Of a stretch of DNA of 64,000 bases, positions 1-6,666 are shown piece after piece. The stretch spans positions 1-64,000 of the forward strand of contig CAKZOX010000019.1 in NCBI GenBank assembly GCA_937138295.1. The letters are read 5' to 3'. Source of the stretch: an uncultured Campylobacteraceae bacterium (lineage in GTDB: Bacteria > Campylobacterota > Campylobacteria > Campylobacterales > Arcobacteraceae). How positions within the stretch are numbered: position 1 is the stretch's first letter; the number at the start of each line of letters is the position of its first letter. Both the position numbers and the translations under genes were made by a program. The notes under the pieces are model-generated. The model was not told where the DNA came from, ran no database searches, and was given only the letters and a program-made list of their open reading frames with translations.

Positions 1-77
1 AAGGTAAAATTTACATCTTTTAAAATAACTTTTGTATCGTATTGCTTGTTTATGTTTTGTAAGTCTATTAGTGCCAT
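1..77 (-). CDS. ABC-type ATPase, N-terminal fragment (cut by window edge)
   Basis: Reading the minus strand from ATG at 77 gives 25 residues beginning MALIDLQNINKQYDTK and continuing VILKDVNFT before the window ends. That is the usual opening of an ABC ATP-binding domain, where the first strand is followed by the aromatic (A-loop) tyrosine and the phrase 'vLkdVnf'. The start without any membrane region suggests an ABC-F (Uup-like, ribosome-associated) or transporter ATPase; ABC-F is only my impression. A GGAG ribosome site lies about 13 bases upstream. The Walker A motif would lie just outside the window, so function cannot be fixed here. Confidence 0.7.
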   Translation of the reverse strand, partial: MALIDLQNINKQYDTKVILKDVNFT

Positions 78-148
78 ATATTTATGAAAGCTCCATATAA
101 TTTATAATATAGAATATCGAAAATATCGTTAAATTCAGATGAATTTGA

Positions 149-691
149 TTATTCACCAAAATGCTCTTTTAAAGCTCTAATAATAATTCCATTTTTAGAA
201 ATTCTTTCATCTTTTGCTGCTTCATCTACCATTTCATACATATCTAAAGGTATTGTTACTGTAAATGATTTTGTTTCTATTGTTTTGTTCTTTTTTATTT
301 TCTCAACTACATTTGACATTGAGTCAATTAGTTTTTTTGTTTCAATAGGTTTATGTACAAAACTTGTAACATTTAAAGATACAGTTTTTGTAACTTTTTC
401 AATATCATCTGAAGCAGATACCACAACAATGATTTGGTCATCTTTGATTTTTTTAATTTGTTCAGTCATTTCTAAACCATCCATATCAGGCATAATAAGG
501 TCTGTAATAACAACGTCTGGCTTTTTGTCTTTATAAATTTCTAAACCTTCTTTTCCTGAAGATGCTGAATAAAGCGACTTAAATAAGTTCCCAAAAAATG
601 ATTGCATTAGTTTGTTATCTTCGTCTCTATCTTCTACAATTAAAGCCGTTAATTTTTTCGTTTCTTGTGCTAATTTTATTAAATCTTCCAT
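149..691 (-). CDS. Response regulator with receiver domain and ribbon-helix-helix output domain
   Basis: A 180-residue protein. Residues 14-130 form a receiver domain: acidic pair E20-D21, phospho-acceptor D64 in VITDLIMPD, the Thr/Ser position S92 and the conserved lysine K114 in VHKP. After a lysine-rich linker, residues 142-178 (FTVTIPLDMYEMVDEAAKDE... then an alpha helix ending ALKEHF) match the beta-alpha-alpha pattern of CopG/RHH DNA-binding domains rather than the usual winged helix. RHH domains bind DNA as dimers and often tile on tandem repeats. The start ATG overlaps the kinase stop by one base (TAATG), so the two are translationally coupled and almost certainly a cognate pair. Next to a sortase locus it takes the place of the sortase-system regulator known in other proteobacteria, which to my memory is of the OmpR type. 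The receiver call is firm; the RHH call is by pattern only. Confidence 0.88.
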   Translation of the reverse strand: MEDLIKLAQETKKLTALIVEDRDEDNKLMQSFFGNLFKSLYSASSGKEGLEIYKDKKPDVVITDLIMPDMDGLEMTEQIKKIKDDQIIVVVSASDDIEKVTKTVSLNVTSFVHKPIETKKLIDSMSNVVEKIKKNKTIETKSFTVTIPLDMYEMVDEAAKDERISKNGIIIRALKEHFGE

Positions 692-1983
692 TATTTTCCT
701 TTGTGTATATTTAGTTCAATATCAAATCTAGCACCATTTTTAACATTTATGGCACTGAGTTCTCCTTTAAATTTATCTTTGATGATAATCTTTGACATGT
801 ATAAACCAAGTCCTGTTCCTTGGTCTTTGTGTTTTGTTGTAAAGTATGGATCAAATATTTGGTTTATAATATCTTTTTCTATTCCCCCACCGTTGTCTTG
901 AATACTTATTAGAAGTTTATTGTTATGAGGTTTTGATGTTTTTATATTTATTTGTGGATTTGCTGTGTTTCTTTTTTTGAATATTTCTTTTGCATTTCCT
1001 AAAATATTTACTATTACTTGAGTTAATTCATTTTTATATCCGTGAATTTCTTCATTTATAGTTGTATCTACAATTGTTTTTATTCCTGAATCTTCTAAAC
1101 TATTTCCTACAACTGAAACAGCCTCATCTATAACTTCTTCAGATGTAAACACTTGTTCTTCTTGATTTGTTTTGTAATAGTTTCTAAAAGTAGTAATTGT
1201 ATCACTCATGTATTTTAAAGAGCCATCTATTTGTTCCATTGATGAATCAAACTTTTGTTTATTTAAATTATTTAGGGCATAGCCCAATTTTAAATTTTGA
1301 AGTACTAAAGATATTGTATTTAGTGGCTGTCTCCATTGATGTGCTATATTTGAAATCATCTCACCCATAGATGCAAGTCTTGATTGATGAAAAAGCATAT
1401 TAGTTTTTTTCTCGTGATTTTTAATCTCTTCTTCCATTTGAAGTTTTAATTCATCATAGGCTTTTTCTTTTTCTTTATTTTGTAAAACAATGATTGAACT
1501 ATATAAAAAAACAGCAATTATAATTAAAAAAGGAATGCTAATAATTAAATTAAAAAGTAAATCTTGATAGATTTGAACTGATTTACTCTTTTCAAAATTT
1601 GAAGGATATGCTTCAATACTTCCTATTTTATTTATTCCTAAAACTAATTGTTTTGATACAACAGGTTTATTTGATATGTCAGCTTGAATTGTAGATTGAA
1701 CAATGATAGCTCCTGTTGAGTCTTTTACTAATATTTTTAAAATATGCTCATTGTTCATTACAACTTCATTTAAATTTTTTTCTAAAAAACTATTAAGACT
1801 AAAGTCCAATGATGTTTTTACTAAAGGAGATATTGACTCAATTGTGTTTGAAACTCTTTGTTTGTCGCTATGATCTAAAGTTTCACTAATCATTTGAGAT
1901 GATAAGTAAATAATTGTAGAACTAAACAAAATAAGAATTAATACAAATATAGAAATAGATTTATATATAGATTTTATTTGCAA
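691..1983 (-). CDS. Membrane sensor histidine kinase
   Basis: A 430-residue kinase. Membrane segments lie at about 9-28 and 142-168, enclosing a roughly 110-residue periplasmic sensor region of no recognisable family. A short coiled coil follows (about 170-198), then the H-box NIAHQWRQPLN with phospho-acceptor H215, the N-box around NILGNAKE, G1 box IQDNGGGIEKD, F-box DPYFTTKH and G2 box GTGLGLYMSK. The HQWRQPLN form is typical of Campylobacterota kinases. It is first in a two-gene minus-strand operon with the RHH response regulator and is divergent from the sortase cluster. A -10 box and phased TAACG boxes lie directly upstream, so it may be autoregulated. The signal sensed is unknown; cell-envelope state is a guess from the neighbours. 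Confidence 0.93.
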   Translation of the reverse strand: MQIKSIYKSISIFVLILILFSSTIIYLSSQMISETLDHSDKQRVSNTIESISPLVKTSLDFSLNSFLEKNLNEVVMNNEHILKILVKDSTGAIIVQSTIQADISNKPVVSKQLVLGINKIGSIEAYPSNFEKSKSVQIYQDLLFNLIISIPFLIIIAVFLYSSIIVLQNKEKEKAYDELKLQMEEEIKNHEKKTNMLFHQSRLASMGEMISNIAHQWRQPLNTISLVLQNLKLGYALNNLNKQKFDSSMEQIDGSLKYMSDTITTFRNYYKTNQEEQVFTSEEVIDEAVSVVGNSLEDSGIKTIVDTTINEEIHGYKNELTQVIVNILGNAKEIFKKRNTANPQINIKTSKPHNNKLLISIQDNGGGIEKDIINQIFDPYFTTKHKDQGTGLGLYMSKIIIKDKFKGELSAINVKNGARFDIELNIHKGK

Positions 1984-2006
1984 AGAGTACTCCTTTGATT
2001 TGAAAT

Positions 2007-2035
2007 ATTATAACATAATTTAACGAAATTTAACG
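2007..2035 (-). promoter_or_regulatory. Promoter of the kinase operon with 10-bp phased boxes
   Basis: On the minus strand a TATAAT (2012 to 2007) is immediately preceded by three units beginning TAACA, TAACG and TAACG on the plus strand at 2011, 2021 and 2031, exactly 10 bp apart. The boxes therefore occupy one face of the helix where a -35 element would be. Tandem boxes next to a -10 are the usual site of an activating or autoregulating response regulator. That the adjacent RHH regulator binds here is inference. Confidence 0.5.
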
Positions 2036-2087
2036 GATTTATATAAATATCTATTAAATTTAAGCTTTATTAAAGCAAATTAGATGC

Positions 2088-2135
2088 TATAATTCGAATG
2101 TAACGAAATTTAACGAAAAAAAACGGAAGAAAACA
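2088..2135 (+). promoter_or_regulatory. Promoter of the sortase operon and downstream phased TAACG boxes
   Basis: TATAAT lies at 2088-2093. Starting at 2101 there is a second tandem array: units beginning TAACG (2101), TAACG (2111), AAACG (2121) and AAACA (2131), again at 10-bp spacing. The first 15 bases (2101-2115) are identical to 2021-2035. Because these boxes lie at or just after the expected transcription start, binding here would be expected to repress or modulate rather than recruit polymerase, if the -10 call is right. Confidence 0.5.
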
Positions 2136-2181
2136 ATTTGTTTGAATTGTTTTTAAACTTGAAAAGGAGAAAGGTGATAAA

Positions 2182-2235
2182 ATGAAGTTAAAAATTAAAT
2201 ATCACATAGGTATAAAAAATGTTAAGAAATATTAG
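2182..2235 (+). CDS. Possible 17-residue leader ORF before the lipoprotein gene
   Basis: ATG at 2182 follows a strong ribosome site (AAGGAGAAAGGTG, 2164-2176) and opens a 17-codon frame, MKLKIKYHIGIKNVKKY, ending at TAG 2235. It overlaps the first 17 bases of the lipoprotein gene in another frame. The lipoprotein ATG at 2219 has no comparable ribosome site of its own, so translation could depend on the leader. The peptide is lysine-rich with no known family. It could be a coincidence of a purine-rich leader. Confidence 0.4.
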   Translation: MKLKIKYHIGIKNVKKY

Positions 2236-3226
2236 TTTAGTTTTAAGTGCATTAGTTTTTGTAGGATGTTCAACTACAAGTGAAAATCTTCAAAAAAAAG
2301 AATTGAAAGATAAAAAACAAGATATCGTTCAAAAAAAAGTTATCGAAAATGAAGAAGTTGATACAGCTAAAGCAAAAAAAATTATCAAAGAAGTAATCAA
2401 TGATATAAATAGTGTTCCTATGACTAGAATTGATTTAAATGTTAATTCAATAGAAAAAATAAAAGACACAAAAGAGAAAATTACAAAATTTTCTTTTAGT
2501 GGAAAATGGATTGGAACTAGAACTTCAAAGTTTTTACAAAGAAGAATTGAATTAAATCAAGTTAATGAAAGCTATGCAAGGGGTCATTTAGAAATGTCAT
2601 TTTTAAATACAACTGGTGAAGAAACAATTGCTAATAAATTTAATATGGAAGTATTTTTAAAAGATTATATTATTGAAGGTTTTATAAAAGATGTTAAAAC
2701 TTCAAAAATTGAGAAAGTAAAAATTTTTAGGGATAGTGAAAATGAATTTAGAGTAATTCCTAGTGAAAATAGTATTTTCTTTGAAAATGAATCTATGATG
2801 TTCACAAAAGCAGAAATAATAAAACAAAAAGTTGAAGATAAACAAATAGAAATTATTAAAAACTATTTTAAAAAAGTACAAGAAAATGTAATAGATTCTA
2901 AAAATAATCTAATATGGCAAGATGGTAGTGCTTCTAAGTTTTTAAAAGCAAATTATGAAAATGCAAATTTTTATTGTGAAAACTTAGGTGATTTTTGGAG
3001 ATTACCTTCTAGAAATGAAATAAAAGATACTTATTCAATAGTTAATGATTCAATTAATAGTGAGTTTAAAAACTTTAATGAAGTCCCTTACTGGACAAAT
3101 GAAGAGAGTATAGATGATGTCTTAAAAGCTTGGAGTTTTGATTATAAATCAGGTAAAGAGATAATTTTAGATAAAGATGAAAAATTAAATATTAGATGTG
3201 TAAAAGAAAATAAGGATATAAAATGA
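2219..3226 (+). CDS. Outer-membrane-type lipoprotein with C-terminal DUF1566 (Lcl-like) domain
   Basis: A 335-residue protein. The first 17 residues are a lipoprotein signal ending FVGC with lipidated C17. Residues about 20-70 are lysine-rich and likely an extended linker. A middle region (about 85-205) is of unknown fold. The last ~100 residues (NLIWQD, YCENLGDFWRLPSRNE, PYWTNEE, AWSFDYKSGK, IRCVKE) carry the signature of DUF1566 / Lcl C-terminal domains, which occur in surface or periplasmic proteins with a possible carbohydrate- or matrix-binding role. Start chosen because it gives the signal peptide. Its stop overlaps the next gene by four bases (ATGA). It leads the sortase operon, but lipoproteins of this kind are not a standard component of described sortase loci. 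Confidence 0.85.
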   Translation: MLRNISLVLSALVFVGCSTTSENLQKKELKDKKQDIVQKKVIENEEVDTAKAKKIIKEVINDINSVPMTRIDLNVNSIEKIKDTKEKITKFSFSGKWIGTRTSKFLQRRIELNQVNESYARGHLEMSFLNTTGEETIANKFNMEVFLKDYIIEGFIKDVKTSKIEKVKIFRDSENEFRVIPSENSIFFENESMMFTKAEIIKQKVEDKQIEIIKNYFKKVQENVIDSKNNLIWQDGSASKFLKANYENANFYCENLGDFWRLPSRNEIKDTYSIVNDSINSEFKNFNEVPYWTNEESIDDVLKAWSFDYKSGKEIILDKDEKLNIRCVKENKDIK

Positions 3227-3879
3227 AAAAAATAATGTTAAGTATAGTAGCTACAGGATTAATTACTACAAGTGCAATAGCAAAAGAAGAGTGTGCAACT
3301 ACAGCACAAAAGATAGGTTTTGGAACAATTGGAGTAATTCAAGGTGCTGTTATTGGTGGACCTATTGGTGCTTTATGGGGACTTGGAACTGTAATATTCG
3401 CAAGTGAAGCTGATGGATGTAGTAAAGCAATTACAAAAATAAAGAGTGAAGAAACTATCACTTTACTAGTTCAAGAAGAAACTTTTTCTAATGAATCTAC
3501 TAAAGCAAATGAAAGTTCAAAATTAGATGAAATAAAAACTGTTGAAAATAAGGAAGTAAAACAAACTATAAGTGAAGTGCAAAGTTTTATAAACTTTGCT
3601 TATGATAGATATGACTTTAAAACTACGAATGTAAACTTGACTACACTAAATTTAGATTCTGCAAAAAGTATTGTAGTAGAAGGTCATACAGATGCAAAAG
3701 GAACTGATGAATATAACTTTGCTTTAGGCTTAAAAAGAGCTAATTCTGTAAAAGAATATTTAATAAAAAATAATATTTCTAAAGACTTAATATCGGTTAA
3801 ATCATATGGTGAAAGTTCTCCTATTTCAAATATTGATGCTAAAAATAGAAGAGTTGATTTAAAAATTACTAATAAGTAA
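3223..3879 (+). CDS. OmpA-family protein of the sortase locus (PdsO-like)
   Basis: A 218-residue exported protein: signal peptide 1-20 (ends SAIA), a glycine-rich hydrophobic stretch at about 32-59 (GAVIGGPIGALWGLG) resembling a glycine-zipper membrane segment, a linker, and an OmpA-type peptidoglycan-binding domain (about 125-218) with VVEGHTDAKG, LKRANSVKEYL and NRRVDL. The order short glycine-zipper plus OmpA, next to a VIT-VWA protein and a class GN sortase, matches the sortase-associated OmpA-like protein PdsO as I recall that family. It probably anchors the system to the cell wall and outer membrane. ATGA overlap couples it to the lipoprotein upstream; 113 bases separate it from the target gene. 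Confidence 0.88.
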   Translation: MKKIMLSIVATGLITTSAIAKEECATTAQKIGFGTIGVIQGAVIGGPIGALWGLGTVIFASEADGCSKAITKIKSEETITLLVQEETFSNESTKANESSKLDEIKTVENKEVKQTISEVQSFINFAYDRYDFKTTNVNLTTLNLDSAKSIVVEGHTDAKGTDEYNFALGLKRANSVKEYLIKNNISKDLISVKSYGESSPISNIDAKNRRVDLKITNK

Positions 3880-3917
3880 GATGTGAATTAATCTAACAAA
3901 TATCATTTAAATTTCAG

Positions 3918-3964
3918 GCAATAAAATTTTAAAATCAGTTTAAGTACTGAGGACCTTTTATTGC
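3918..3964. other. Nine-base inverted repeat in the gap before the sortase target gene
   Basis: GCAATAAAA at 3918-3926 is matched by TTTTATTGC at 3956-3964 with a 29-base spacer. It sits in the 113-base gap between the OmpA-like and VIT-VWA genes. It could be a long-loop RNA stem or an operator; no run of T follows as in a simple terminator. Function unknown. Confidence 0.3.
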
Positions 3965-3992
3965 TTATAAAAACAATAACAAGGTTAAAAAA

Positions 3993-6071
3993 ATGCAAGT
4001 AGATTTAGAAAATATAAATTTAAAAAAAGAGTTCAAAGAAAATGTTGCTAAAAAGATGTCAAGGAAAGCTTCTAATAAAATATTGATTGTCTTAAATATT
4101 TTAGTAATCTTTACTTTGTTTGGAACAATAAAAGCTTTTGCTAATCTTACAAATGAACAATACAATCAAATTACAAATGGTGAAATCTTTTATAAAAATA
4201 CTAAGGGTACTTACTCAAAAGCATTAGGATTAAATACAAAAGTTTCTATGAATATCACAGGAGTTATAAATAGAGTTCAAGTAACACAAACTTTTAAAAA
4301 CCCTGATAATATTTGGACTGAAGGTATATATCTTTTCCCTTTACCTGAAAATGCAGCAGTTGATGGTATGAAAATGATAATAGGTCAAACTATTATTGAA
4401 GGTGAAATCAAAGAAAAAGTAGAAGCTAAAAAGATATATGAACAAGCAAAAAAAGATGGTAAAAAGGCCTCTTTAGTTGAACAACAAAGACCAAATCTTT
4501 TTACAGCAAAAGTTGCAAATATTCCACCTAATGGTGAAATAACTATACAAATTGAGTATCAACAAAAAGTAGCCTATGATAATGAAGAGTTTGCAGTTAG
4601 TTTTCCAATGGTTGCAGCTCAAAGATATCTTCAAGCAAATGCTAATGGTTCTTTACAAAATCAAGCTAATCAAAACATTATTCAAACAGTTGAAGATAAA
4701 TCTAACCCAGTAGATAGACCAGTTGATATGAATATCTCTTTAAAAGCTGGATTTGAAATAGCTGATATTAAAAGTATGTATCATAAAATAAAAACTACTA
4801 ATGTAGATGCTCAAAGTGTAGATATTTCTTTAGAAAAAGCTATTCAAGCAAATAGAGATTTTAAATTAACTTGGAAGGCTAAAAAAACAAAAGAGACTCA
4901 AACAAAACTTTACACTCAAAAAGTAAATGATAGAGAGTTTGGTTTATTAATGATTACTCCACCAAATGACCTTTATAAAACTGAAATACAACAGCAAAGA
5001 GAAGTAATATTTATTATAGATAGTTCTGGTTCTATGTCAGGAACTTCAATTAATCAAGCAACATTAGCTTTAGAAATGGCTGTAAATAGATTAAAAAAAG
5101 GTGATAGATTTAATATCATAGATTATGACAGTAACTATAATCCACTTTTTCGCACAGCTCAACCAATAAATAATCTAACATCATCTTTAGGAAAAAAGTT
5201 TATAGATAGAATCACAGCTGATGGTGGAACTGAAGCTTTAGCACCTATTGAATATGCTTTACAAAGTACAAATGATGATTCAAATGAATATTTAAGACAG
5301 GTTATATTTATTACTGATGGTCAATTAGGAAGTGAACAAGAGATATTTAAAACAATTCAAGCAAATTTAAAAACATCTAAGTTTTTTACAATTGCAATTG
5401 GTTCTGCTCCTAATAAATTCTTTTTAAAGAAAGCTGCTAAATTTGGAAGAGGTACATTTGCTCATATTGGTAATGAATCAGAAGTCACAAAACAAATGAG
5501 TATCTTTTTCAAGAAAATTGAAAATCCATCTTTAACCGATATCACTATTGATGGTGTTGCTTTAGATATTAGTGATTTATATTATGGGGAAAGCGTATAT
5601 TATAGTTTTGAAGCAAAAGAGATACCTTCAAATTTGACTTTAAAAGCTAATAATAAAGATAGAGTTTTTTATCAAAAAATTGATGTGTCAAATGTACAAA
5701 AAGCAAGTGGTATTGATAAACTTTGGGCAAAAGAATCTATTGATAAACTAATGAGCGCATATTATTTGACATATGATGAAGATAAAAAAGAAAAGATAAA
5801 ATCATTTGTAACTTCAATAGGGTTAACTCATAGTTTAGTTACAAACTTTACGTCACTAGTTGCTGTTGATAAAACACCTTCAAATATAAAAAAACAAATA
5901 AATCAAAGTAAAAATGTACAAACAAAAATACCACAAGGTTCTAAGCTATATGATGCAAACATTCCTCAAACAGCTACTAACTCAGAACTCTTATTTATGA
6001 TAGGGGTATTACTGTTAGTTTTAGGAGCAATTTTTTATAAACTTGAAGAGTCAAAAAATGAAGAAGTCTAA
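3993..6071 (+). CDS. VIT and von Willebrand factor A domain protein, sortase target
   Basis: A 692-residue surface protein. An unusual 29-residue charged N-region precedes the signal hydrophobic segment (about 30-46, cleavage likely after A50). The VIT domain spans about 65-205. The vWA domain starts near 337 with the MIDAS motif DSSGSMS at 343-349. The C-terminus has sorting-signal layout: IPQTAT at 657-662, a hydrophobic segment 666-684, then a charged tail. This fits the proteobacterial single sortase target family (VIT plus vWA next to its own sortase). The tail (EESKNEEV) is net acidic, whereas sorting signals usually end in basic residues. AAGG lies before the ATG. It likely becomes linked to envelope material by the next gene's product and acts in adhesion; that role is inferred. 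Confidence 0.92.
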   Translation: MQVDLENINLKKEFKENVAKKMSRKASNKILIVLNILVIFTLFGTIKAFANLTNEQYNQITNGEIFYKNTKGTYSKALGLNTKVSMNITGVINRVQVTQTFKNPDNIWTEGIYLFPLPENAAVDGMKMIIGQTIIEGEIKEKVEAKKIYEQAKKDGKKASLVEQQRPNLFTAKVANIPPNGEITIQIEYQQKVAYDNEEFAVSFPMVAAQRYLQANANGSLQNQANQNIIQTVEDKSNPVDRPVDMNISLKAGFEIADIKSMYHKIKTTNVDAQSVDISLEKAIQANRDFKLTWKAKKTKETQTKLYTQKVNDREFGLLMITPPNDLYKTEIQQQREVIFIIDSSGSMSGTSINQATLALEMAVNRLKKGDRFNIIDYDSNYNPLFRTAQPINNLTSSLGKKFIDRITADGGTEALAPIEYALQSTNDDSNEYLRQVIFITDGQLGSEQEIFKTIQANLKTSKFFTIAIGSAPNKFFLKKAAKFGRGTFAHIGNESEVTKQMSIFFKKIENPSLTDITIDGVALDISDLYYGESVYYSFEAKEIPSNLTLKANNKDRVFYQKIDVSNVQKASGIDKLWAKESIDKLMSAYYLTYDEDKKEKIKSFVTSIGLTHSLVTNFTSLVAVDKTPSNIKKQINQSKNVQTKIPQGSKLYDANIPQTATNSELLFMIGVLLLVLGAIFYKLEESKNEEV

Positions 6072-6633
6072 TAAAATTAAAAAGCTAATATTGTTCTCTT
6101 TGATAATAACAGCATTTGGGTTTTTATTTAATAGTTTTTACATACAAGGAAAAGCATTCTTAGCTCAAGTACTAATTCAAAATGCTTGGGAAAAAACCAT
6201 TGAGACTAAGGTTTTATACAAACCTTGGCCTTGGGCAGATACTAAAACAGTTTTAAAAATGTATGTTCCAAAGTTTCAAGAAAGTATTTATATCTTGGAA
6301 AATGATAGTGGGGAAAGTTTAGCATTTGGACCTGGACATTCAAAGGGAAGTTTTATGCCTGGACAAAATGGAACAATAATGCTAAGTGCCCACAGAGATA
6401 CTCACTTTGAATTTTTAAAGGATATGAATATTAATGATGAGATAATTTTATATGATATTGCCAATCAAGAATACAGATATAAAATCACTCATACAAAAAT
6501 AATAGATACCAAAACAGACAAGTTGGGAATATATATGGGAAATGAAGAGCTAGTATTAGTTACCTGCTGGCCCTTTGATACTTTAATAGCTGGTGGAAGT
6601 GAAAGATATGTTGTTTATACTCAGAAATTGTGA
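6058..6633 (+). CDS. Class GN (proteobacterial) sortase
   Basis: A 191-residue membrane-anchored transpeptidase with an N-terminal membrane segment (about 8-26). Family hallmarks are KPWPWADT (55-62), LAFGPGHS, the catalytic histidine H112 in SAHRDTHF, catalytic cysteine C170 in LVTCWPFD and arginine R183 in GGSERYVV. It cleaves the IPQTAT-type signal of the preceding protein and transfers it to an amine acceptor, in Gram-negatives an unknown one. I start at ATG 6058, which overlaps the target gene by 14 bases; an in-frame TTG at 6043 would add five residues. No second sortase or other target is seen in the window, consistent with a one-enzyme, one-substrate system. Confidence 0.94.
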   Translation: MKKSNKIKKLILFSLIITAFGFLFNSFYIQGKAFLAQVLIQNAWEKTIETKVLYKPWPWADTKTVLKMYVPKFQESIYILENDSGESLAFGPGHSKGSFMPGQNGTIMLSAHRDTHFEFLKDMNINDEIILYDIANQEYRYKITHTKIIDTKTDKLGIYMGNEELVLVTCWPFDTLIAGGSERYVVYTQKL

Positions 6634-6666
6634 AAGAGTTTATTGATTTTTACATAAATTTATGTT

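Noticed and set aside
6652-6665. ACATAAATTTATGT palindrome as a terminator between the sortase and phosphodiesterase genes
   Set aside because: AT-only stem with no proper loop; too weak to call.
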